DNA of 64,000 bases, taken from positions 248,001-312,000 of the forward strand of contig CAWCIW010000003.1 in NCBI GenBank assembly GCA_963795825.1, read 5' to 3'. The position numbers were made by a program, and so were the translations under genes. The notes below the pieces were generated by a model, which ran no database searches, had not been told where the DNA came from, and saw only the letters and a list, made by a program, of their open reading frames with translations. Below are positions 36,796 to 45,900 of the stretch, one piece after another. Each line of letters starts with the position of its first letter. Position 1 is the first letter of the stretch. The stretch is from BOG-908 sp963795825. Lineage in GTDB: Bacteria; Pseudomonadota; Alphaproteobacteria; Acetobacterales; Acetobacteraceae.

Positions 36796-38494
36796 ATGAA
36801 ATCTCGATCTGCAGACTTTGCTGCTATCAGCGGCAGCGTTGTGTTTTGCGCTGCCGGTGTGCGCGGCGCCGGTGCAGGGGCGCATGCAGGCGCTCGTCGA
36901 ACATCGGGCGCCGCATGCGGCACCGATCAGCCCGTTCGCCGAAACCGCGCCGTTGCCGGCGGCAGCGGCCGGCGTCAGCAGGCCGTATAGCGGGCCGAAG
37001 CGCGATGTGCTGACGTATCATTACGACAACAACCGCACCGGCTGGAACCAGACCGAAACCGATCTCACGCAGGCGAGCGTCGCCTCGGCAAAATTCGGTC
37101 TGCTCAAGACGCTGCCTGTGGACGGCAACGTGTTCGCCCAGCCGCTGCTGGTCTCCGGCTTCGTCCTGCCCGACGGCACGATTCACGATATCCTCGTGAT
37201 CGTCACCGGCCACAACAGCATCTATGCCTATGACGCGGTGAGCCTGGCCACGCTGTGGCATGTCAATCTCGGCAAGCCGCAGGCCTCGGCCGATGTGGGT
37301 TGCGGCGACGTGGTGCCGGAATACGGCATCTCCAGCACGCCGGTGATCCTGCGTTCGGCGGCCAATGCCGCCACGCTGTATGTGGTGTCGGCGACCGAAC
37401 CCCGGCGCTTCGCCTTTGAGACCGCGCTGCACGCGATCGATCTGGCGACCGGCAACGATATCGGAACGCCCGCGACGATCGCCCCGTCGGCGGTCCTGTC
37501 CGATGGCAGCACGCTCGGCTTCGATCCGCAGAACCAGTGGTCGCGCGCCGGCCTGGCGACGGATGGCAGCCACGTCTATGTCAGCATCGGTTCGCATTGC
37601 GACAACAATGGCGGCGCCACGTCCGGCTGGGTGCTGCGCTACGGCAGCGACCTGTCCGCGCAGGCCAGCTTCCACACCATAATGACGCAGAGCTCCGGGA
37701 CCGACCTTGCGAGCATCTGGATGACCGGGTTCGCACCGGCGCTCGATGCGAAGGGCGATCTGTTCGTGGTCACCGGCAATGGCGCGTACGGCGCGCAGGG
37801 CAAGGACTGGGGCGAGAGCGTGCTGTCGCTCGATCCGGCGCTGGGCAAGGTGCGCGGGCATTTCACCCCGTCCTGGTACGGAAATCTTAATGCGGGCGAC
37901 GAGGATTTCGGCTCCGGCGGAGTCATGCTGCTGCCCACGATCGCCAAACAGGCCGCACCGCCGCTGGCGGTGAGCATCGGCAAGTCCGCGGTGCTGTATC
38001 TGCTCGACCAGAACCGGCTGGGCGCGCTGAAGCCGAAGGACAGCGGCGCGCTGCAGTCGATCGCGATCACCAGCCGCCCGTATGGCGGCCTGTGGGGCGG
38101 GCCCGCGTATTTCGACGGCCCCGCGGGCCCCACGGTGTTCCTGCAGACGGACCAGGACGTGATGCGCGCGTTCCGCGTGACCACGACGGCCACGCCGGCG
38201 CTGACGCCGGGTGTCACCGGCACGTCGCAGGCGGGATATGGCGGCGCCACGCCAGTCGTGTCGTCCAACGGTGCTGCGGCGGGCACCGGCGTGGTCTGGG
38301 TGGTGCGGCGTTCGGTGCCGCTGGCGCTGGAGGCGTATAATGCCGATACGCTGGGCGCGCCGATCTTCGCCGCGCATGCCGGCACCTGGTCCAACACGCA
38401 GCAACAGAATCCGTTCGTGGCGCCGATGGTGGCCAACGGCCGGGTGTATGCGCCGGCGTACCGGACGGTGGATGTGTTCGGGCTGGTCCCCTGA
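36796..38494 (+). CDS. Secreted beta-propeller protein with PQQ-like repeats, probable 5' frameshift
   Basis: A secreted protein of about 560 residues. The ATG at 36796 reads MKSRSAD. If one base is dropped near 36815 it continues LLLSAAALCFALPVCAAPV, a textbook signal peptide, so a single extra T in CTTTG is likely. Otherwise a TTG at 36818 would be the start. The body has repeated blades (NSIYAYDAVSLATLWHVNLG, LYVVSATEPRRFAFETALHA, GDLFVVTGNGAYGAQGKDWG, VLYLLDQNRLGALKPKDSG) as in PQQ-enzyme-like or outer-membrane-assembly propellers. The PQQ-binding cysteine pair and calcium site of true quinoprotein dehydrogenases are not evident, so an enzymatic role is uncertain. Confidence 0.7.
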
Positions 38495-38559
38495 TGCGGG
38501 CTTAGCCTTTGGTGCCTGGCGCCCGCGGCACGAAGCTGCGGGCGCCGCGGTCGCGGCTC

Positions 38560-38807
38560 AAACAAGGTTGCAATTGATGCATTCAAGGCAGGCAAAAAAG
38601 TAGTCCTTTTTCGAGAAAAAGGACCAAAAAGCTTTTGCTCCGACGCCTGCACGAAGGGCTTCTCCCGTATTGCAAGTCAATGCGGCTGCAGTAAAAAACC
38701 GGATTCTTGTGCAGGCGTCGGAGCAAAAGCTTTTTGCTTCTTTTTCTCGAAAAAGAAGGCCTTCCTTCCTGCCGATAACTCAATCCGAAAACGGGTGGCA
38801 TAATACC
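38560..38807. repeat. Inverted-repeat element with tails, copy 16
   Basis: The core arms are at 38602-38640 (GGACC-type) and 38721-38769 (GGCCTT-type), with GACGCCTGCAC...GTGCAGGCGTC inside. Outer tails are visible: GATGCATTCAAGGCAGGC on the left, and CTGCCGATAACTCAATCC then CGGGTGGCATAAT on the right. They match the tails of copies 17 and 18. It fills most of the gap between the propeller and M48 genes. Confidence 0.88.
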
Positions 38808-38911
38808 GGCCCGCCGGCCACAGCCTGTGCCAGCGCGGCCCTCCGGCCGTGCGCAGGGTCGATCTGGCGCCCTCGTTGCGGTAGGCCTCCGCGGAACGAC
38901 AGGAGCGCGCG

Positions 38912-41068
38912 ATGCCGAAGAAAACCTCACGGGCGCCGGGCGCGCTGGCGCAGATACTTGCCATCGTGCTCCTGCCGCTGGTCCTGGCCGGGCTCGGCGG
39001 GTGGGAGATCGTGCGCGGCCAGGCCACCGTCGCGGAATACCGCGCCAGGGATGCCATGATGGCCGTCCAGGCCGGCCGCCTGCAGGCGCTGGCGCAACGC
39101 GATCCGAAGGCCATGATCACCTTCAAGGGGGAACAGCAATCCTACGCGGCCCCGCTGGCGGCGCAGATGCTGGCCGATGGCGCCGACACGCTGCACACCG
39201 AGCTGATCGTGGCCCGGGTGCGGCTTCCCTTCGCCTGGCTGGCCGCCTGCGCCGGCCTCCTCTCGCTGGCCGGCGGTGTATTGGCCGTGCTGCTGGTGAG
39301 CCAGGCCGCCAGGCGCAGCCTGCGATCGCGCGAGATCCTGGTGCGCGCCTTTTCCCAGGTCCGGCGCGTGGTGCCGGTGGCCCTCGGCTGTCAGGTGGCC
39401 GGCGTCGCCGTGGCGCTGCTCGGGGTGGCGGTGTTCGAGTGCGGCGGCCTTTGGTTCCTGGGCTCGGTATCCACCGGCGAGGTCAAGCTGGTGATGCTGG
39501 CGCTGGTGGGCGCCGGCGGCGTGCTGTGGGCCGCGTTCCTCTCGCTCAGGCAGTTGCGCAGCACCTTCGGCCTGTTCGCGCCGGAGCCCGCCAGGTTGCT
39601 GGGCCAGGTGGTGACGGAGGCCGAAGCGCCCGGCCTGTTCGCCCTGATGCGCGAACTCGCGCACGACCAGGAGGCGGTGATCCCGCAGACCGTGGTGGCC
39701 GGCGCGGTGTCGGGCTTCTTCGTCACCTCCTACCCGCAGGACCTGTCCGGCCAGCTTATCACCGGGCGCACCCTGCATGTCTGCCTGCCGCAGCTGGCGG
39801 TGCTCAGCCGGGCCGAGACGCGCGTGGTGCTGGCCCACGAGCTGGCGCATTTCTCCGGCGAGGACACCGCCTACAGCATGCATTTCCAGCCGGTCTATGC
39901 CGGGCTGCTGCACGGCATGGCCGCCGTGGCGGGGCGTCCGCAGGGCCGCTACCCGGCCATCGAACGCATGATGCGCCCCGCCGCCGCCCTGGGGCAGTAC
40001 GTGCTGGACCGCTTCGACCTGGCGGTGAAGCACTGGAGCCGGCTGCGCGAGTTCGAGGCCGACCGCGGCGCGCTCGCCATCGAGTCGCCGGACGCGCTGG
40101 CCACCTCGCTGCTGCGCACCGCCATCGCCAGCGACATCGTCGACGCCCAGCTCGCCGCCATGGGCGCCCATCCCGCCGAGGCGCCGACCGACCTGATGCG
40201 GCAGACGCTGGAGATCGCCGGCGCGCAGGGCTTCGTCGAACCCGCCCGCCATCTCGACGAACGCCAGCCGCACCCGACGGACACCCATCCGCCCACCATA
40301 CAGCGCATCGAGGCCGCCGGGATCGTGGTGGACGACGCGCTGCTGGCACGCGCCGCCCGGAAGGTGGACCCAGCCGAACTGGCCGATGCGGAGGCGCTGT
40401 TCGCCGACTGGCCAGGCGTCTGCCAGGCGGTGACTGCGCAGTTGCGCGCGCTGATGGTCGGCCGCGAGCAGGCCTATCTGCGCCAGGTCAGCCAGGCCGC
40501 CGCTGCGGTGGGCGACGCGCCCGTCGAACTCTACGAGCGGCGCGTGTCGATGCTGGTGGTGCTGGGCGTGCTCGCGGCAGGCTGTTTCGCGCTGGCCGGG
40601 TTCCTCGCCTGGTTGCTCGCGAACGGCGCGCCAACCACGGGCGACGATTCCGACGGCGCCATACGCTGGATCGCGATCATCTCCGCTGTGTGCGGGGCTG
40701 CGGCGTGCTACGGCTTCCTGCGGTTCGCCCGCCGCCTCGTGCCGTTCCTCGTGCTCGACGCCGAGGGGTTCCGCTCGCCGGCCTTTACCGGCGCGGTGCC
40801 CTGGATCGCGGTGGCCCACATAACCGTCGCCGGCGGGCGCGGGCTGACCACCATCTTCCGGCTGGCTCCGGACCACACGCTGCCGGCGCGCACCGGCCGC
40901 CTCTGGCGCTTCGCGATACGCCGGCGTAGCCGGGCGCTGGTGTTCTCCGGGCTGACGCCGCGCGGCATGAAGGGGCAGGCGTATCTGGATCTGCTGGCGC
41001 GCTACCGGACCGCCGCGCTGGCGCGTGCCGAGCTCGCCAGGCGCAACGCGGCCGGACCGGAGGTGTGA
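38912..41068 (+). CDS. M48-family membrane metallopeptidase
   Basis: A 718-residue membrane protein. The zinc site is VVLAHELAHFSGED (HExxH, His309, Glu310, His313), with the third ligand in REFEADRGAL. N-terminal helices (about 10-30, 105-130, 158-180, 190-210) and C-terminal helices (about 545-570 and 585-605) anchor the domain. M48 proteases such as HtpX take part in membrane-protein quality control. This protein is longer than HtpX and has additional flanking domains, so it may have a different substrate. It is flanked by repeat copies 16 and 17. Confidence 0.85.
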   Translation: MPKKTSRAPGALAQILAIVLLPLVLAGLGGWEIVRGQATVAEYRARDAMMAVQAGRLQALAQRDPKAMITFKGEQQSYAAPLAAQMLADGADTLHTELIVARVRLPFAWLAACAGLLSLAGGVLAVLLVSQAARRSLRSREILVRAFSQVRRVVPVALGCQVAGVAVALLGVAVFECGGLWFLGSVSTGEVKLVMLALVGAGGVLWAAFLSLRQLRSTFGLFAPEPARLLGQVVTEAEAPGLFALMRELAHDQEAVIPQTVVAGAVSGFFVTSYPQDLSGQLITGRTLHVCLPQLAVLSRAETRVVLAHELAHFSGEDTAYSMHFQPVYAGLLHGMAAVAGRPQGRYPAIERMMRPAAALGQYVLDRFDLAVKHWSRLREFEADRGALAIESPDALATSLLRTAIASDIVDAQLAAMGAHPAEAPTDLMRQTLEIAGAQGFVEPARHLDERQPHPTDTHPPTIQRIEAAGIVVDDALLARAARKVDPAELADAEALFADWPGVCQAVTAQLRALMVGREQAYLRQVSQAAAAVGDAPVELYERRVSMLVVLGVLAAGCFALAGFLAWLLANGAPTTGDDSDGAIRWIAIISAVCGAAACYGFLRFARRLVPFLVLDAEGFRSPAFTGAVPWIAVAHITVAGGRGLTTIFRLAPDHTLPARTGRLWRFAIRRRSRALVFSGLTPRGMKGQAYLDLLARYRTAALARAELARRNAAGPEV

Positions 41069-41096
41069 TCCACGCCTGGCCTGGAAGCCGTCGCGG

Positions 41097-41351
41097 TACT
41101 ATCAATCAAGGTTTGAGATTGACGCATTAAGGCAAGTAAGAAAGCAGTCCTTTTTCGAGAAAAAGGACCAAAAAGCTTTTGCTATGACGCCTGCACGAAA
41201 GCCTGCTTCCGTATTGCAAGTCGATGCGGCTGCAATGATAGCCAAATCCTTGTGCAGGCGTCACAGCAAAAGCTTTTTGCTTCTTTTTCTCGAAAAAGAA
41301 GGCCTTCCTTTCTTTCTGCCGATGAGTCAGCCCCAAAACGGTTCGTATAAG
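41097..41351. repeat. Inverted-repeat element with tails, copy 17
   Basis: Arms at 41146-41185 and 41265-41311. The spacer TATTGCAAGTCGATGCGGCT and the following AATGATAGCCAAATC are almost identical to copy 18. Tails: GACGCATTAAGGCAAG on the left, and CTGCCGATGAGTCAGCCCC then ACGGTTCGTATAA on the right. It lies between the M48 and metallo-beta-lactamase-fold genes. No gene is in this gap. Confidence 0.9.
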
Positions 41352-41430
41352 CCCAGCTCCGAGGCGGAGACGACCGAGCCGGCAGCCGCCGCCCCCGCGC
41401 ACGACCCGGCCTACCGTCGCACAGGGCAGC

Positions 41431-42402
41431 TCAGGCGCCGAGCGGAAAGATGCGGGTTTCGCCGAAGCCCAGCGTGGTGAAATCATCCGCGCCGAGCCCC
41501 GCCTCCCGGACCGCCGCGTCGAGCGCGTGCAGCGGCGCGTCCACCGCCTCGTCGGTGAGCTGGAAGGTGCCGAAATGCATGCCGACCGAGTGGCGCGCCG
41601 CCAGGGCCAGATGGGCCTGCACCGCCTCGGCGGGGTCCATGTGCACCGGCTGCATGAACCAGCGCGGCGCATACGCGCCGATCGGCAGCAGCGCCAGGCC
41701 GGGCGCGCCGAGCTTCCGCCTGATCTCCGCCCAGTGCGGCCCGTAGCCGGAATCGCCGCCGAACAGGATCTGGCCCTCGGACGTGTCGATCATGAAGCCG
41801 GCCCACAGGCTGCGGTCCCGGTCGAACGGCGTGCGCGCCGAGAAGTGCCGCGCCGGCGTGGCGGTGATACGCAGGCCGCCGACCTGCGCGCTCTCCCACC
41901 AGTCCAGCTCGGTGGCGGCGATGCCGGCGGCTTCCAGCGCGCGGGCGTTGCCGAGCGTGGTGACGAAGCGCGGCGCGTGGGCCTCGCGGAGCGCGCGCAG
42001 GCTCTCGAGGTCCATGTGGTCGTAATGGTTGTGCGACACCAGAACCAGGTCCGGCCGCTTCAGGGCGGCGAGCGCCAGGCCGGGGCGGCGCACCCGCTTC
42101 GGGCCGGCCCAGGACAGCGGCGAGCAGCGCGCGGCGAAGATCGGGTCGGTGAGGATCACCTGGCCGGCGACGCGCAGCAGGAAGGTGGCGTGATTGATGA
42201 AGGTGGCGGCGACCGACCCGCGCGGCGCCTCCGCAGGCGGCGGCGGGTACGGCGGATCGACGATCTGCCTGGGCCATTGCGCGGTGCCGCCCTGCAGGCG
42301 CCATCGCAGCAGGTCGGCCAGGCCGCGCGTCGGCGAGGGCGCGCCGGGATTGAAGAATTTGCGGCCGTCGCAGTGGTCGGACGGGGGAAAGCGTGTTGTC
42401 AG
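41431..42402 (-). CDS. Metallo-beta-lactamase-fold hydrolase, 5' end unresolved
   Basis: A protein of the lactamase_B_2 / NAPE-PLD-like type. Metal-binding elements are LVSHNHYDHMD (HxHxDH), TPARHFSARTPFDRDRSLWA and LLFGGDSGYGPHW-like residues (ILFGGDSGYGPHWAE). C-terminal HFGTF supplies another His. Upstream of the first conventional start the family N-terminus continues (TTRFPPSDHCDGRKFFNPGA, then TFINHATFLLRVAGQVILTD). The gene must therefore begin near 42402, where only a CTG is in frame. An ATG in another frame (42466) suggests a frameshift. The substrate is unknown; related proteins hydrolyse N-acyl phosphatidylethanolamines. Confidence 0.8.
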   Translation of the reverse strand: MTTRFPPSDHCDGRKFFNPGAPSPTRGLADLLRWRLQGGTAQWPRQIVDPPYPPPPAEAPRGSVAATFINHATFLLRVAGQVILTDPIFAARCSPLSWAGPKRVRRPGLALAALKRPDLVLVSHNHYDHMDLESLRALREAHAPRFVTTLGNARALEAAGIAATELDWWESAQVGGLRITATPARHFSARTPFDRDRSLWAGFMIDTSEGQILFGGDSGYGPHWAEIRRKLGAPGLALLPIGAYAPRWFMQPVHMDPAEAVQAHLALAARHSVGMHFGTFQLTDEAVDAPLHALDAAVREAGLGADDFTTLGFGETRIFPLGA

Positions 42403-42539
42403 CTTCGGTCCTCGCGGCGCTGGGGTTCAGGGACAGGCCCAAGAAGTGGGTGATGCCTGTCGTCAAAGGCGCGAGACTAGGCCGTCTCGTCGCATCTGTC
42501 CCGCCTTGCGGACGCGGGGCCGCCCGGCGCTGGCCCGCT

Positions 42540-42604
42540 ACAGGGTGCGCCGCGACAGGGCGGGCCGCGACAGGGGCGTTACAGGGCGCGTCGCGACAGG
42601 GGCG
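42540..42604. repeat. Short tandem repeat, CGCGACAGG units
   Basis: Units built around CGCGACAGGG and GGGCGTTACAGGGCGCG are repeated three to four times here, and one more unit follows at 42857-42880. The array is interrupted by repeat element copy 18. The unoccupied unit (GCGTTACAGGG at 42577-42587) shows the target site before insertion. Confidence 0.8.
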
Positions 42605-42607
42605 TTA

Positions 42608-42856
42608 TACCAACCAAAGGTTGAGATAGCCGCATTCAAGGAAGGCAAGAAAGTAGTCCTTTTTCGAGAAAAAGGACCAAAAAGCTTTTGCTATGACGCC
42701 TGCACGAACGCTTACTTCCGTATTGCAAGTCGATGCGGCTGCAATGATAGCCAAATCATCGTGCAGCCGTCATAGCAAAAGCTTTTTGCTTCTTTTTCTC
42801 GAAAAAGAAGGCCTTTCTCCTTACTGCCGATGAGTTAGTCCCAAGACGGGTTGGTA
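42608..42856. mobile_element. Complete MITE-like inverted-repeat element, copy 18 (reference copy)
   Basis: This 249-bp unit starts TACCAACC and ends GGTTGGTA. Between these ends are tails (GCATTCAAGGAAGGCAAG; CTGCCGATGAGTTAGTCCC) and two arms. Each arm has nested palindromes: CCTTTTTCGAGAAAAAGG and AAAAAGCTTTT on the left, AGCAAAAGCTTTTTGC and CTTTTTCTCGAAAAAG on the right. The spacer is of the GACGCCTGCAC class. TTA is duplicated on both sides (42605-42607 and 42857-42859), and the next tandem unit keeps a single TTA at 42579-42581. The unit codes for nothing and would need a transposase from elsewhere. All other copies in this window match its arms. Confidence 0.88.
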
Positions 42857-42993
42857 TTACAGGGCGCGTCGCGACAGGCCGCGCCACATCTCCCGCGTGT
42901 GACTTTCAGGCCCGCATTGGCGAAATCGCCGCGGCCCGCCTCGCCGCCGGGCAGCCGGCGTAGTATATCGGTGGCGTAACCACGGGGCGGCAC

Positions 42994-45900
42994 ATGCGGC
43001 GCTTGTTCGGTCTGTTCGCCCTGCTGCTGGCAGGCGGTCCGTCGGCGGCCCAGGCTGCCGCGCCGGCCGCCACGCTCGATGCCGACACCCTGCCCGCCAG
43101 TGCCGAGGGCGCCACGCTGCTGCACGTCCGAACGGCGGGGCGCTTCGCCATCACCGCGCAGAGTGCCAGCTTCACGGCGCTGGACCTGGTGGACATGATC
43201 ACCGGCCCCACGCCGCTCGCCGGTGCGGCCGGCAGCAAGGACGGCCGGCTGGACCTGCTGCTGGACACCGGCACCTACAAGCTGCGCACCCACCCGGCGC
43301 AGAACGCCACCGGCCGGGTCGCCCTGCACGTGGCGCCGTTCACGCCGGCCGGAGACACCGAGATCGCCCCGCAGAGGCGGCGCCGAACGCGACACCACGC
43401 TCGCCGACCTGCAGCAGCGCGCCTACTGGCTGACCGTCACCGACCACCAGGCGCTGCGGCTGGAAGCCGCCGGCCGCGCCCTGGCCGATCTGCGCGTGTG
43501 GCGCAACGGACGCGACCTGGTGGCGGTCACCCCGGTGCAGCGCCAGATCGCGCCGACAAGCGGCCACCCGTTGCGCGATTTCCTGCTGACGGACGCGCTG
43601 CCGCCCGGACTCTACCTGGTGGTCGCCTATGGCGGGCCGAAGCTGCCCTGGGCCGATGGTGACGCGGCCGCCCCGTTCCACCTGCGCACCGGGCTGAGCG
43701 CGGCGCTGCGCCCGGGCTGGGCAGACAGCCGGATCGGGCCGTTCGGCACCGAGGCGTTCGCCACCGCCGGCTCGGACGATCTGGTGCGCCTGTCGATGGC
43801 AGGCCCCGCCTTGCTGACGGCGGACGGCGCGGAGGCCGCGATCGACGCCAGGGCCCGCCTCCCGCAGGCCGCGCTCGCCATGGTGCAGACCAGGCAGGAC
43901 CACACCGTCACCGTCACCGCAGCCGAAGGCGCCGCGTTCCAGCTGCGCAGCCAGGAGATCGGCCAGGCGACCGGGCTGTCCGGGCCGGGCGACTGGTGGG
44001 TGACCGCCGCCAGCACCGGTTTCGGCGGCGACGACGTGCCGGCGACCTTCATCCTCGCCAGACGGCACCAGACCGCCCCGCTCGAGATCGTGGCGTCCGA
44101 CGCACCGGAGATCGGGCCGGGCGCCGGGTGGCGGCGGCGCTTCAACCTGCGCGGCCGGGTGGACGTGCTGTTCCACGCGGTGGCCGGCGGCAGGATCGCG
44201 CTCACGATATCCGGGGTGCCAACCGACACGCCGCGGCTGACCGCGCTGGACGCCGGGACGGAGGTGCCCACGGTGGGACAGCCCGACACGTGGGACGTGC
44301 CGGCCGGATGGTACAGGCTCTCGGTATCGCCGAAGGGCAAAGCGGCGGGCGTGGCCGACATGACGATCGGCGCGCCGGGTGTGGTCGCGCCGTCAGGCGC
44401 GCCTAGCGCAATCGAGCCGGCAGGCGCGCCCAGCGCGATCGCGCCGCCAGGCGCGCCTAGCGCAATCGTGCCGCCCGGCGCGCCTGACGCAGCCGTGAAG
44501 CTGGGCGCGCCGGGGCCGGCTTCGCCCTCCGCCACCTTCGGCGTGCAGCACCTGGCAGCGGGCGAATCGCTCACTTTGTTCGGCAACGCGGCGCCGGATG
44601 CGCGTTTCGGCCTGACCTGGAAGACCCTGCCGCTCGACGAAGCGGCGGCGCCGGTGCGGGTGGGCCAGACGGCCGGACAGAAGCTCGACGTGCCACTGCG
44701 CGCCGGCCAGGGAACGCTCATTGCGCTGGCGGAAGGCGGCGGTCCGGTGCCGGTCAGCTACGATACGGCGCACGGCCTGGCGCAGCTGCCGGCGTCCGAC
44801 CGCCCGCGCGAGATCTCGCTGCTCTGGCAGGCGCCGGCCCCCGCCGCGGGGCGGCGATGCCCAGGCCCGAGCCGGAAGGCAGGCGGCCGGTGCTGCACGA
44901 CCAGGCGCCAAGGTATTTCGATTTCGCGGAGGACACCGCGCGCAGCTTCAGCCTCGAACTGGCCCAGGGTGGCCTGTTCCGGGTGGAAACATTGGGCCGC
45001 CTGCACATGCGCGGCACCATCGGCAGCCATTTCGTGCCTGAACTGCAGAGCGCGGATGCCAACGGCACGGGGCAGAACATGCTGCTGCAGGGCTGGCTGC
45101 GCGCCGGCGCCTACCATGTGGACGTCACGGCGAAGCAGTCCTTCGGGCATGCCGGCGTGGTCGCGCGGCCGGCGCCGCTGGCGAGCCTGCCGCCGCTGCA
45201 GCCCGGCCGCGTGCTGCGCGCCGCGCTGGCCGCCGGCTCCGGCCTGCTGGTGCCGATCGATATCGGCCAGGCCGGCTCCTACCGGCTGGAGCTGCTGGGC
45301 CTCGATCGCGTGTTCGAGGCGCGGCTGGAGGACGCCGAAGGCTGGCCGCTGGCCGCCAGCGCGCCGTTGCAGGACACCACGCAGGATCTCTCGCCGGGCC
45401 GCTACCGGCTGCTGGTGATGCCGCAGGCCACAGACGCGCGCGCGGTGATACGGCTCACGCAAAACCTGCCGCCGCCGGTGCGCGTCGGCCACGGCCCGCA
45501 CGCGCTGCCGTTCGGCGACCCGCAGGATTACACGTGGCGCGAACCGGCGGGGCGCGCCGATCCGCGCACCCCGGACGATTGGCGGTTCGCGCTGGCCGCA
45601 CCCGCGGACGTCACGCTGTCGGTGAGCGACGGCATGGACGCGGTCCTCTACGGCGCGGACGGCCGCCAGGCGGCGCATATCGTCGGCGGCAGGCCGTTCG
45701 AGGGGGCGCTGCCGCCGGGCGCCTGGCGGCTGGAGGCGCGCAGCCAGGGCCGCAACGACAGGCTGGACTACCGGATCGGCCTGCAGGCGGCGCAGTTGCA
45801 GCCGGGCCTGCCGGCCAGCGTGCGCCTGCCGGGCCAGGTGCGCTTCAACCTGGCCGCGCCGCGCGTCGCCAGCCTGACCAGCTTCGGCGGCGTGCCGGTG

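Noticed and set aside
36818..36900. TTG at 36818 as the real start of the propeller gene
   Set aside because: It would give a signal peptide without a basic n-region, while one base less in CTTTG joins the ATG at 36796 to a standard signal peptide. I keep it only as an alternative.
42835..43398. Minus-strand frame starting opposite the large secreted protein and ending in NPSWD
   Set aside because: It is antisense to the signal peptide and first domain of the secreted protein, and its end is only the terminal repeat of copy 18.
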